NCBI GenBank assembly: GCA_029239755.1
Contig: JARBUI010000005.1
Span: 115,591 to 179,590, forward strand
Direction of reading: 5' to 3'
Source of the DNA: Clostridia bacterium
GTDB lineage: Bacteria; Bacillota; Clostridia; Lachnospirales; Cellulosilyticaceae
DNA: 64,000 nt
Numbering within the stretch: position 1 is the stretch's first letter; every line of letters starts with the position of its first letter. Below, one piece after another: positions 9,012-17,287 of this stretch. Made by a program: the position numbers and the translations under genes. The notes under the pieces are model-generated. The model was not told the DNA's origin, did not search any database, and saw only the letters and a list, made by a program, of their open reading frames with translations.

Positions 9012-10094
9012 TTATGCAATTACAATAAGTTCTTTTGATGAATGAGTAAGATTTTCTATCCCATCTTCTGTAACTACGACTAAGTCTTCTATACGAACAC
9101 CACCAAATTGTGGAATATAAATACCTGGCTCAACAGTCATAATCATCCCTTTTTGAATCATTGTTTGATCTAAAGGAGAAAACCTAGGATTTTCATGAAT
9201 ATCAAGACCTGTTGAATGTCCTAAGCCATGTCCGAAATACTCTCCAAAGCCTGCATTTGATATAATATCCCGCGCTGCTTTATCAACTTCGCGCCCAAGC
9301 ATACCTGGTTTTATAACCTGAAGTGCTGTAAGCTGCGCTTTTAAAACAATATCATAAATTTCTTTATGCTTCTTTGTGGGTTCTCCAATGACAACAGTAC
9401 GCGTCATATCTGAACAGTATCCTTCATAGATACATCCAAAATCCATTACAACAAAATCACCTTTTTGAAATCTGTCATTTCCAGGTTCAGCATGAGGAAG
9501 TGATGATTTCATCCCAGTTGCAACAATAGAAGCAAAGGATGTCGCTGATGCACCTTGCTCTCTCATAAAACGTTCAAGCTCCAATGCAATATCATTTTCT
9601 GTAAGATCCTTTAAATAATGCTCTTTCATAAATGGGATAATATGAGAAAAAGCTAAATCACCAATATGCTCTGCTTGTCTTAATTTCTTTATCTCATCCT
9701 CATCTTTAACTTGTCTGAATTTCTCTATTAGATTATGAGTAGGTACAAATTCAAACATATCATATGACTTTAATTCTAAGAAGGTTGTATAGTTAGTATG
9801 ATCACTTTCAAAACCAATATACTTAGCACCTTCTTGCTTTGCAATTTTTAATACTGTTTTAATGATTCCTTCACTGCCTTGATTAACTGGTTCAAAATCA
9901 CTGCACTGCTTGCTTACCTGCTCCATATATCTAAAGTCTGTAACAATCACTTGTTTTGTATTTGAAATATAAAGCATTGCATTTGAACCTGTAAATCCAC
10001 TCATATACCGTCTATTGGATTTACTTGCAATAAGCATAGCATCTATTTTAAGTTCCTGCATTTTAAGCAGCAGCTTACTCATTCTAGTATTCAC
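9012..10094 (-). CDS. Xaa-Pro aminopeptidase (M24B family)
   Basis: 360-residue cytoplasmic dimetal peptidase removing N-terminal residues before proline. Creatinase-like N-domain (1-130) and pita-bread C-domain with the five metal ligands visible: Asp in MDFGCIYEGYCSDMTRT (two), His in GHGLGHSTGLDIHE, Glu in VEPGIYI and Glu in RIEDLV. The start is GTG, AGAAGG six bases before; an in-frame ATG four codons later is a weaker alternative. It lies 68 bases upstream of efp and 15 bases after aroKQ. Often annotated pepP or pepQ; the Xaa-Pro aminopeptidase motifs favour the former. Confidence 0.95.
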   Translation of the reverse strand: MNTRMSKLLLKMQELKIDAMLIASKSNRRYMSGFTGSNAMLYISNTKQVIVTDFRYMEQVSKQCSDFEPVNQGSEGIIKTVLKIAKQEGAKYIGFESDHTNYTTFLELKSYDMFEFVPTHNLIEKFRQVKDEDEIKKLRQAEHIGDLAFSHIIPFMKEHYLKDLTENDIALELERFMREQGASATSFASIVATGMKSSLPHAEPGNDRFQKGDFVVMDFGCIYEGYCSDMTRTVVIGEPTKKHKEIYDIVLKAQLTALQVIKPGMLGREVDKAARDIISNAGFGEYFGHGLGHSTGLDIHENPRFSPLDQTMIQKGMIMTVEPGIYIPQFGGVRIEDLVVVTEDGIENLTHSSKELIVIA

Positions 10095-10109
10095 ATTTTT
10101 CCTTCTTTC

Positions 10110-11048
10110 TTAATGATTTTTAAGTTTTTTAGTAAGGGCATCCAGCGCGATAAAATAACTGTCAAATCCAAATCCTTCTATGACACCGATGCACGCAGGT
10201 GCAGTAACTGAGTGCCTTCTGAATTCTTCTCTGTCATGTATGTGGGAAATATGTACTTCCACAACAGGCTTGGATATACTTTTGAGTGCATCTGCTATGG
10301 CATAACTATAATGAGTATATGCACCTGGATTTATAATGATTCCCTCTATGCCCTCATGATAACATTTTTGAAGAAAGTCGATAATGGCTCCCTCATAATT
10401 TGATTGAAAACAACTGACTTCTATATTTTCTTGCTTCCCATAAGTAATTAAATCATTTTCTAAATTTTCCAGGGAACTATTTCCATATATTTGCGGTTCT
10501 CTAATCCCCAAAAAGTTGAGATTTGGCCCATTAATCACAGCTATCTTCATTTTTCCCTCCATTACACTCATTATTTCCTTGGCAATATAAGTAACACTTT
10601 TGCCTTCTCCTTCTATAACTCTAAAGCTCGTATCTTCATAAAGCTTTTCTCTTGTGAGATAAAGTGCCAATAACTGATTGTAATTTTTCACCAGCGGTCT
10701 GTTCTGATCTTGTGAGACTCTGCTAAATAAAGTATCAAAATGCCACTTTAAATAAAAAGTTTTTTCGTTCTTAAGCAATTTAACATTTTCAAGTGTCGTG
10801 ATAATTCCACCACCAGTAGATACAACTAAGTTTCTTTGATCAGCTATTTCTTTTAAACAGTTCACTTCAAGCTGCCTGAAATAAGGTTCCCCATACGCTT
10901 CAAATATTTCCTTAACCGCTATTTTTTGCTGCTTCTCAATATAGTGATCTAAATCAACCCACTCATACCCTAGGACATCAGCAAGCACCTTTCCTATAGT
11001 CGATTTGCCGCTTCCCATAAAACCGATCAGGTAAATATTCCTATTCAT
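10110..11048 (-). CDS. aroK-aroQ: Fused shikimate kinase / type II 3-dehydroquinate dehydratase
   Basis: One 312-residue polypeptide joining two steps of the chorismate pathway. Residues 1-165 are shikimate kinase: P-loop Gly-Phe-Met-Gly-Ser-Gly-Lys-Ser-Thr, the Asp-Leu-Asp and Ser-Thr-Gly-Gly-Gly motifs, and the lid Gln-Asn-Arg-Pro-Leu. Residues from about 168 on are type II dehydroquinase: Gly-Pro-Asn-Leu-Asn-Phe-Leu-Gly, the active Tyr in Gln-Ile-Tyr-Gly, Ser-Asn-Tyr-Glu-Gly, the catalytic His in Val-Glu-Val-His, and Arg-Arg-His-Ser. The Asn that usually follows in VHISN is His here. The start is the ATG at 11048, within the last codons of comFB, with GTGAGG before it. The two enzymes are normally separate; no stop codon or frameshift separates them. 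Confidence 0.93.
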   Translation of the reverse strand: MNRNIYLIGFMGSGKSTIGKVLADVLGYEWVDLDHYIEKQQKIAVKEIFEAYGEPYFRQLEVNCLKEIADQRNLVVSTGGGIITTLENVKLLKNEKTFYLKWHFDTLFSRVSQDQNRPLVKNYNQLLALYLTREKLYEDTSFRVIEGEGKSVTYIAKEIMSVMEGKMKIAVINGPNLNFLGIREPQIYGNSSLENLENDLITYGKQENIEVSCFQSNYEGAIIDFLQKCYHEGIEGIIINPGAYTHYSYAIADALKSISKPVVEVHISHIHDREEFRRHSVTAPACIGVIEGFGFDSYFIALDALTKKLKNH

Positions 11049-11310
11049 GTCTAACCTCACCGCTTACAATTTTTGTGGCCATATTAATAGCTAATACAAC
11101 ATCTGCTGCATACTGTGGGTTAAAATATGTATTAGCTTTAACATAAACATTCCCCGATTCAGTAGACGTATACATAGGTTTAAGATTATTAAGAGCCAGA
11201 GCTGTAATATCTTTTCTGCATTTTTCGCACTTACATATATCCCACTCTTCTAAAACACTGTCTAAATATTTCTCTACTAAAACCTCCATGTAATTACAAA
11301 CCTGTTTCAT
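11041..11310 (-). CDS. comFB: ComFB-like late competence development protein
   Basis: 89-residue cytoplasmic protein with the ComFB pattern: an N-terminal helix, the Cys-Lys-Cys-Glu-Lys-Cys zinc-like cluster, then Asp-Ile-Thr-Ala-Leu-Ala-Leu-Asn and Leu-Lys-Pro-Met-Tyr. ComFB is encoded between comFA and comFC in Bacillus; family members in other bacteria bind cyclic dinucleotides and influence pili or competence, which would fit its position next to pilus genes. Its 3' end overlaps the aroKQ start by eight bases. Function in this organism is inferred. Confidence 0.78.
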   Translation of the reverse strand: MKQVCNYMEVLVEKYLDSVLEEWDICKCEKCRKDITALALNNLKPMYTSTESGNVYVKANTYFNPQYAADVVLAINMATKIVSGEVRHE

Positions 11311-11322
11311 AGCATGCCCCCA

Positions 11323-11757
11323 CTATAGCTTATTAAAATAAATCGTTGTCTTTCCCGTTGCAACTCTTATTGTAATTCTTGCTTCTTTTTTTAAGGCCGT
11401 ATTAATAAGCAAGATAGTTCCTCCCTTCGCGGGAGCCATCCTGCCGTTAAAACTAATTTGTTTTCCCGTTATATCTCTCGGGATAACAACATTTTTGCCC
11501 ATATCAAATACATAAACTGCCTTTTTATATCCAGGTCTTATATAAACTTTCTTTTCTGTACAAAGAACATTATACTCTCTTCCAGTAATATTTGCCATAT
11601 ATTGTGCACTTTTTATGCCTTTTTCGACCTCTTTGACAAGTATATCAAATTTCATCTTTTCTACATAGAGCGTATGAGTATGCACACATACTGTCCCTAT
11701 TGATAGAATAAGCATCACAAGAATGACTTCCAGCAAGGAAAAACCCTTTTGTTTCAT
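11323..11757 (-). CDS. Minor pseudopilin (GspH/FimT-like)
   Basis: 144-residue protein with a class III signal peptide: Met-Lys-Gln-Lys-Gly cut before Phe-Ser-Leu-Leu-Glu, Glu at position +5 and a 20-residue hydrophobic helix. The remainder looks like a compact pseudopilin beta domain. Prepilin peptidase PilD, encoded at 22621, would process it. It sits outside the main pilus operon, between aroE and comFB, overlapping the aroE stop by one base. It probably primes or caps the pilus; a DNA-uptake pseudopilus is an alternative because of the comFB neighbour. Confidence 0.8.
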   Translation of the reverse strand: MKQKGFSLLEVILVMLILSIGTVCVHTHTLYVEKMKFDILVKEVEKGIKSAQYMANITGREYNVLCTEKKVYIRPGYKKAVYVFDMGKNVVIPRDITGKQISFNGRMAPAKGGTILLINTALKKEARITIRVATGKTTIYFNKL

Positions 11758-12626
11758 TAAGCCTCCATGTATTTTAAAATCTCTCTCTTTATCTTTAGGG
11801 TATTCTCCTTATCACAGCTAATATGGTGCATCAGTTCAAATGCTTCTACGGCTTGATAAAACAGCATGCCAAAACCATTGATACATACACATCCCCTAGT
11901 CTTTGCATATTTCAAAAACTGAGTCTCTTCGGGATGATAAATAAGGTCTACAGCTATTTTGGCTTCTTTTAACACCGCCTTAGTACAACTAGGCATTTCT
12001 CCTATATAGCTGCCCATCCCTATCCTTGTGGTTTGAATGACAATGTCAAGAGACTCACTGCAGTCCTCTCCTGCCTCATGAACAAAAGCTGGGGTGCTAA
12101 AATAACTTTGCATATGCTCTTTAAGCGCTTTTGCATGGCGAGCCGTACGATTAAACAGATGTATTGAACGCGCCTCTTCGGCAACTGATACATACGCGGC
12201 ATACGCTGCCCCTCCACTTCCTATAATTGCCACATTTTTATCTTTCCATTCAACACCCTCTTCTTCGAGAGACATTTTAAGACCTATGTAGTCTGTATTA
12301 TAGCCTATATACCCTTGTTCGCTGTAAACTAACGTATTAATGGCTCCCACTTTTTGTGCTGATTCATCTACATGAGTTACAAAATGAAATAGCTCTTGTT
12401 TGTGAGGCATCGTTACATTAAGTCCCTTTATGCCTAGCGCATGAGCTCCTTTTATTGCATCTTTAAGACCTGTGCTTGTTACATGAAAAGGGATATAAAT
12501 AGCTTCCTTATTTGCTACAAATGCAAGCTTATTATGGATCATCGGTGAGAGTGTATGGGTAATAGGATCTCCAATGATACCACATACACTGCACTTACCT
12601 GTTACTTCTATTGTACCTTCTTTCAT
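11757..12626 (-). CDS. aroE: Shikimate dehydrogenase
   Basis: 289-residue NADPH-dependent enzyme reducing 3-dehydroshikimate to shikimate. The substrate site Thr-Leu-Ser-Pro-Met is near residues 24-28 and the catalytic Lys in Asn-Val-Thr-Met-Pro-His-Lys near 69-75; the nucleotide-binding Gly-Ser-Gly-Gly-Ala-Ala lies in the middle, and Asn-Gly-Phe-Gly-Met-Leu-Phe-Tyr-Gln-Ala near the C-terminus. The ATG lies inside the 3' end of yqeG (32-base overlap) with AAGGTGA nine bases before. Together with aroKQ downstream it makes three consecutive pathway activities in one operon. Confidence 0.96.
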   Translation of the reverse strand: MKEGTIEVTGKCSVCGIIGDPITHTLSPMIHNKLAFVANKEAIYIPFHVTSTGLKDAIKGAHALGIKGLNVTMPHKQELFHFVTHVDESAQKVGAINTLVYSEQGYIGYNTDYIGLKMSLEEEGVEWKDKNVAIIGSGGAAYAAYVSVAEEARSIHLFNRTARHAKALKEHMQSYFSTPAFVHEAGEDCSESLDIVIQTTRIGMGSYIGEMPSCTKAVLKEAKIAVDLIYHPEETQFLKYAKTRGCVCINGFGMLFYQAVEAFELMHHISCDKENTLKIKREILKYMEA

Positions 12627-13107
12627 AATGCGCGATCACCTTCTTTTCGAGTCCCCTCTTTATTTTGGTTATCCATTCGTCCTTGTCGCTTACAGGGACT
12701 ACAAGAATAGTTTTTATACCAGCCTGATTGCCGCCATATACATCTGTAAAAATTTGATCCCCTACAATAACTGCCTCTTCCTTTTTACAATCCATTAGTC
12801 TCAATGCCTTTTTAAAACTCTTTGTAAGTGGTTTTTTCGATTTATGAATGGCAAATACCTTAAGCTTTTCATTAAACTTAACTACTCGATCTTCTGTATT
12901 ATTAGATACAAGGGTTATTTTAAATCCAGCATTTCTGAGTTGCTGAAAAAAATTAATAATTTTTTCATTAGGTTCAGCTTCATCATATGGAACTAGGGTA
13001 TTATCTATATCAAAGATAATACCCCTTATTCCCTGTTCTTTTAAGTTCTCAATCTTAATTTCATATATAGATTTGAAATACTGGGTTGGTAGAAATTTAT
13101 TAAGCAT
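12595..13107 (-). CDS. yqeG: YqeG family HAD IIIA-type phosphatase
   Basis: 170-residue HAD-superfamily phosphatase. Motif I is Asp-Ile-Asp-Asn-Thr, motif II Val-Ser-Asn-Asn, then a conserved Lys in Lys-Lys-Pro, and motif IV Gly-Asp-Gln-Ile-Phe-Thr-Asp. Related to the mitochondrial phosphatidylglycerophosphate phosphatase GEP4, so a lipid or small-molecule phosphate substrate is possible. In Bacillus and clostridia it precedes aroE, as here. Good AGAGGAG site before the ATG. Confidence 0.93.
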   Translation of the reverse strand: MLNKFLPTQYFKSIYEIKIENLKEQGIRGIIFDIDNTLVPYDEAEPNEKIINFFQQLRNAGFKITLVSNNTEDRVVKFNEKLKVFAIHKSKKPLTKSFKKALRLMDCKKEEAVIVGDQIFTDVYGGNQAGIKTILVVPVSDKDEWITKIKRGLEKKVIAHYERRYNRSNR

Positions 13108-13131
13108 TTATAACTCCTCTTTCTGCATCTG

Positions 13132-13152
13132 ACACAAAACTAAGCTTTGTGT
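13132..13152. other. Small inverted repeat between the lipoprotein gene and yqeG
   Basis: ACACAAA (13132-13138) and TTTGTGT (13146-13152) form a 7-bp stem, seven-base loop. There is no T tract on the minus strand after it, so it is more likely an RNA processing or stability hairpin, or chance, than a terminator. It lies in the 96-base gap that could separate the pilus genes from the aro genes. Confidence 0.3.
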
Positions 13153-13203
13153 TAAGTGCTTACTTTGTTTTGCATATAGACTTTATTTTTATCCTGTCTG
13201 TTA

Positions 13204-14541
13204 TTACTGCTCTGCCCCAGCAGTCTCCTTTAACTCTGCTGCTTTCTGTTCTTCTTTCTCCTGCTCATTGTCTTTCCCGGCTTCTTTATCCTCTTCAGTC
13301 TTCTCTAGATAGGTTTCCTCTGTAATGGCATCCATATTCATAAATTGAATACATTCAATTTTATTTTGTTCCATACCTATATAATATCTATAATGATAAT
13401 AAGCAGCTTCGTTATTATTAAGAATAGCTTTAACAGGAATAGTTACAATAAACCTGGGCTGTTTTTGAGTACTGTATGTACTAGGAGTAATAAGCATCTT
13501 TTTAATATTAGCATTAACTTGATAAATACTATCTTTATAGGGATTAATATAAGGAGCAAAAGCATCCTGATAGTAGTCAGCTGTAAGAAACACTTCTTTA
13601 TCAAGCCTCATAGTATCTTTCCATATTTCTTCAAATGTTTCAAAACTGCTCATGAATGCTTTTTCATAATAGCTATAGAAAGACCTATTCTTACTCATTA
13701 TTATCTGAAATACCTTTTTAATTATTTCTTGTTCTTTCGCTGATACTTCTTTATAATAAGGAACTCTGATGACATGCCTAACATTTTGTGCCTTTTTTCT
13801 TACATCTGCATTCACACTTATAGGTGAAGCTTCTCTTACACTTAAAATTTTAAGTGACTTATTAGGCTGCACCTCAACCCAAAACCGCTGGATAAGTTTG
13901 ATTTCGTCGGCTGTTTTATCAGCTTCGTCTTGTAAACTTAAATAGGTAGTTTGTTTATTTTCTTCTATAAATGGATTATTACCTGCTTCCTTTGTATAGT
14001 AGCCTTTTTCTTCATCCCAAGTATATTGTTCATTGGCCTCTTTGATAGTCTGAACCTTATTTTGGGTCGTCACTCCTACTTCATAAACTTTATTTTCCCC
14101 TAAACTTCTAACCGAAATAATATCAACTACCTCTACTATCTGAGGGTCATAAGTGACATATTCGCTTATGGCTAATTTCTTTGGCAGGTGCAGCACACCA
14201 TCAAGATACTCTGAATTAAGCTTTTGCTGTATCTCTTCTGCAAAATAAGTTTTCACAAGCTTATCAAGTCTCTTTTTATAACCTTCATGTGCACTCCAGT
14301 AAGCCTCATTTACCTTGGAGAAATTTTGATTAAGCACTAAGATATCCTCTTCAGTGAGCGCAAAGTAATCTTTGAAAAAAGCTGTAAACTGTTCAGTAGT
14401 AACCTCATCACCCTTCTCCTCTTTAACTTCCTTAATTTGTGCTGTATCAGGTACTGGTGCTAAATCTATCGTTTCTTTTTTACTGCATCCTGCACTGAAT
14501 ATGAATACCAGCATAAAAAAGGCACTTATTATTTTTTTCAT
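13204..14541 (-). CDS. Lipoprotein of unknown function, end of pilus cluster
   Basis: 445 residues with a lipoprotein signal peptide: hydrophobic helix then lipobox Phe-Ser-Ala-Gly-Cys at residues 15-19. The C-terminus is a low-complexity Glu/Lys/Ala tail. No domain was recognised. It starts 23 bases after the PilX-like gene with GGAGGAGGG, so it is co-transcribed with the pilus operon. An anchored partner of the pilus at the outer face of the membrane is an inference from position only; Gram-positive bacteria have no PilP/PilQ, and this may fill a structural or retention role. Confidence 0.75.
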   Translation of the reverse strand: MKKIISAFFMLVFIFSAGCSKKETIDLAPVPDTAQIKEVKEEKGDEVTTEQFTAFFKDYFALTEEDILVLNQNFSKVNEAYWSAHEGYKKRLDKLVKTYFAEEIQQKLNSEYLDGVLHLPKKLAISEYVTYDPQIVEVVDIISVRSLGENKVYEVGVTTQNKVQTIKEANEQYTWDEEKGYYTKEAGNNPFIEENKQTTYLSLQDEADKTADEIKLIQRFWVEVQPNKSLKILSVREASPISVNADVRKKAQNVRHVIRVPYYKEVSAKEQEIIKKVFQIIMSKNRSFYSYYEKAFMSSFETFEEIWKDTMRLDKEVFLTADYYQDAFAPYINPYKDSIYQVNANIKKMLITPSTYSTQKQPRFIVTIPVKAILNNNEAAYYHYRYYIGMEQNKIECIQFMNMDAITEETYLEKTEEDKEAGKDNEQEKEEQKAAELKETAGAEQ

Positions 14542-14564
14542 CTATTTTCCCTCCTCCCTTCAAG

Positions 14565-17270
14565 CTAATTCACTTTTTTCATACTGGTGATAGCAACATC
14601 TATTTTATTGGTTTTAATATCCAAAACAGAGTCCTTGCTTAGTAATACTCTACCCATAGTATACACTACTGGATTAGTAAGATCACTTGCTTGTATCCCC
14701 GCTCTATCATAATTATAAGGTCCTAGTATTTCCCCTACAGTTGTTTTTTCCTTATACTGCGTTATTTTCAAAGCGTCCATAACTTCTCTTAGGTAGCTGC
14801 GGTCAGCAAAATCCATTTCTAAAAGAATGTTAGGATTCTGTGTAATAGTAACATTTGTCCCACTATCAGATAATAGTAAACCTGGACTATAGGGTTGTTC
14901 CCCTGCTACACCCTTTGTATCCTTTCCTAACATCATGTATTTTCTATCCTTAGGGACAGCTCCTTCATTTTCCCCTTTTATAATGACCGCACCTTCTATA
15001 TTGATTTGTCCCTGTATTTCAACATCTCCTCCACTAATAATAATCCCTCTAAAAGTGTTTTTGCCATTAGTGGTTAAGGTAAGTTTCTCATTAGACTTGT
15101 TGATAATAATAGTTGGATAAGGCCTTTCTGTGTCTGACGGACTAACTTTATCATCCTCTACATAATACTTATCAATCAAAATCGTCTCTGCATTGGTCAC
15201 CATTTCAATAGGATTACGATAGCTCCAAGTATTTGTGTTTAAAACAGAAGCAAGTTCAACTACATCATTAAAATAAAGCTCTTGGGGTACACTCGGCGTT
15301 GACCCATCAAACAGCCCATAAAATATACTGCGCATAGCTGTCATATAGGCTTTTAGTCCTTGCCATTTATTATCTGTTGCCAGTGGCGGAGCATAAAATT
15401 TCTTATACATGCTGGGCAAATCCAATAAATCTGTTGCTGCAATATAATACTTAGTGGGGTCTTGGATAATATTTAGTTTTTGTGTACGCCCTTCTGCATT
15501 ATCCATGGGGGTAATTGCAGTAAGAAGATCAATGGGGGTGGGACCGGAAAAATATCCCCCTAGATTAAACAATTGTCCTGCGCTGCTTTGATCAATAAAT
15601 TTTTCGTCCCCTCGTATTGTTTGTGAATTAGCTGAAATATAAGCCGTAGCATAGGACTCGTTAATATTTTGAATGCCAATTTTTTTATTTTCAATCATGC
15701 CGTAGGTAGGAGAATCAGGTTGAAGATAGGAATCATCACCAAATTGATAATCTGCATCTGTAGGTGCTCTATTATATTTTTCTAACGTAGCCACCCCATT
15801 AAAAGGCTCACCGATACTTTCCCAAAGTCTAATGGGCTTAGCTCCTTCCGCAAAACTAATAAAGGGTTGTCCATAGACAAACATTTGCTTAGCTGTTATG
15901 AGAGTATCAATTCCTTGATTATAAACGCCACTGCTAGAGTTAGGATCTAAGTCACCACCCGTTGCCCCATTGTTATTATTAGATATCCCAAAGATGCTTC
16001 CTTTAGCCTCTATTTGTGTTTTGCTGCTTTGAGAAGTAAGTGTAGCGACCCAAGGATCAATTTTAACATCATTGTCTACAAAAATATTCTTATCCACACT
16101 AATCCTGCTGTTTCTAACTTTGTTTCCATCGCTTGGGTCAGCACCAAAAGGCTCTTGATTAGCTCCCCCGCTATAATAGTCATCAAAGATGCCTACCGTA
16201 TCAGCAATAATATCTCCAGATACTTCTATTTTGGTTTCTCTGTCATAAAAACCTGTTCCCCATCCATTGGTAGCTGCAACATTATTCATACAATAAATAT
16301 TATCTGTTTTCAAATGACCTCCATTACTGACAATAATGCCTCCATTTGTGTCGATGTCAGGCCACCCTGATGCGGTGTTCTTATTTCCTTTTATCCTTAT
16401 ATCTCCTGTAACAGTTAAGGCTGCCTCATTTGTTACGACCATATCTGAAAAGCAAGTGATAGCACTGTCTAAAATTTCTGGAGGATTACCGACCCATTCA
16501 TACTTTTCTCTTACTTCATTATCAATTTTCTCTGGGAGATTTAATGCAATCTCTGCTTCTACATTTTGTGTATCAATAACATTGCCACTGGGATCTTTTG
16601 AGGTGGCCTCACTTATTATTTTAAAGCGATCTTCTTTAGGGGCACTTAAATTGGGTGCTCCATCTGCTTGAAGTTCATAAACAGGTTCTGCCCATACTAT
16701 AATATCTGTCTCAATCTCCTTTGCCTGTCTATCACTTTTCACTTTGTACTTAAATATTTTTCTAGACGTCTTAGTCGGGTCATCAAAAATGTTTTCTTTC
16801 ATAAAGTTATATAACGCTTCTTGAACGGTATCTCTTAGCAGAGTGTCTCCAGTGACTGAGGGTGTTTGATGAGAAACTAATTTCAATTTTTTTTCTGTTT
16901 GATCATACTTAATATTCTTGTAAAGATCATAGGACTCTCCAGTCGCAGCTTGAAGTACTAAATCCTGAAGGGATGCTCCCTTAGAAATAGTAATAGGATC
17001 AAGATATTTTTCTCGTATATCTTTTTCTATAATATCTGCCATCTCTGTTTGAATGGCTTTATTGATAAAATCCACTTGCTTCTCTACCCCTGATTTAGCT
17101 AAGTAATAAGTATTGCTGGTATTACGCTGCAGCAGGGATAAATCAAACTGCATCCCCGCTATATTCATACAGGCCCCTACTATGACTGTCATGACTAAAA
17201 GCAGAATAGTTGTAATAAGCATCGCATTACCACTATCTTTTTTTATGTTTTTACAGTTGTCTTTTTGCAC
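14565..17270 (-). CDS. PilX-like pilus assembly protein with long repetitive extracellular domain
   Basis: 901 residues. The N-terminus (Asp-Ser-Gly-Asn-Ala-Met-Leu then a hydrophobic helix, then Tyr-Tyr-Leu-Ala-Lys-Ser-Gly-Val-Glu) matches PilX/DUF-type minor pilus proteins rather than a classic cleaved prepilin. Residues about 270-450 contain short, evenly spaced strands such as GDIRIKGN, GGIIVSNGG, KIEVSGDIIA and NRISVDKNIFV-like units, suggesting a beta-helix resembling polymer-forming (bactofilin) proteins; a similar patch recurs near 735-765. The start is GTG with GGGGTGA before it; a following ATG would be out of frame. Probably a large tip or surface-exposed pilus component. Confidence 0.78.
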   Translation of the reverse strand: MQKDNCKNIKKDSGNAMLITTILLLVMTVIVGACMNIAGMQFDLSLLQRNTSNTYYLAKSGVEKQVDFINKAIQTEMADIIEKDIREKYLDPITISKGASLQDLVLQAATGESYDLYKNIKYDQTEKKLKLVSHQTPSVTGDTLLRDTVQEALYNFMKENIFDDPTKTSRKIFKYKVKSDRQAKEIETDIIVWAEPVYELQADGAPNLSAPKEDRFKIISEATSKDPSGNVIDTQNVEAEIALNLPEKIDNEVREKYEWVGNPPEILDSAITCFSDMVVTNEAALTVTGDIRIKGNKNTASGWPDIDTNGGIIVSNGGHLKTDNIYCMNNVAATNGWGTGFYDRETKIEVSGDIIADTVGIFDDYYSGGANQEPFGADPSDGNKVRNSRISVDKNIFVDNDVKIDPWVATLTSQSSKTQIEAKGSIFGISNNNNGATGGDLDPNSSSGVYNQGIDTLITAKQMFVYGQPFISFAEGAKPIRLWESIGEPFNGVATLEKYNRAPTDADYQFGDDSYLQPDSPTYGMIENKKIGIQNINESYATAYISANSQTIRGDEKFIDQSSAGQLFNLGGYFSGPTPIDLLTAITPMDNAEGRTQKLNIIQDPTKYYIAATDLLDLPSMYKKFYAPPLATDNKWQGLKAYMTAMRSIFYGLFDGSTPSVPQELYFNDVVELASVLNTNTWSYRNPIEMVTNAETILIDKYYVEDDKVSPSDTERPYPTIIINKSNEKLTLTTNGKNTFRGIIISGGDVEIQGQINIEGAVIIKGENEGAVPKDRKYMMLGKDTKGVAGEQPYSPGLLLSDSGTNVTITQNPNILLEMDFADRSYLREVMDALKITQYKEKTTVGEILGPYNYDRAGIQASDLTNPVVYTMGRVLLSKDSVLDIKTNKIDVAITSMKKVN

Positions 17271-17287
17271 ATAATCACCCCCTACTA

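Noticed and set aside
13132..13152. Terminator separating the pilus operon from yqeG-aroE
   Set aside because: The stem is short (7 bp) and there is no T run on the minus strand, so transcription probably continues.
16014..16370. A plus-strand gene opposite the PilX-like protein
   Set aside because: It lacks a ribosome binding site and recognisable domains and lies wholly within a well-supported minus-strand gene; the same applies to other long antisense frames, such as 17179-18467 and 36188-37769.
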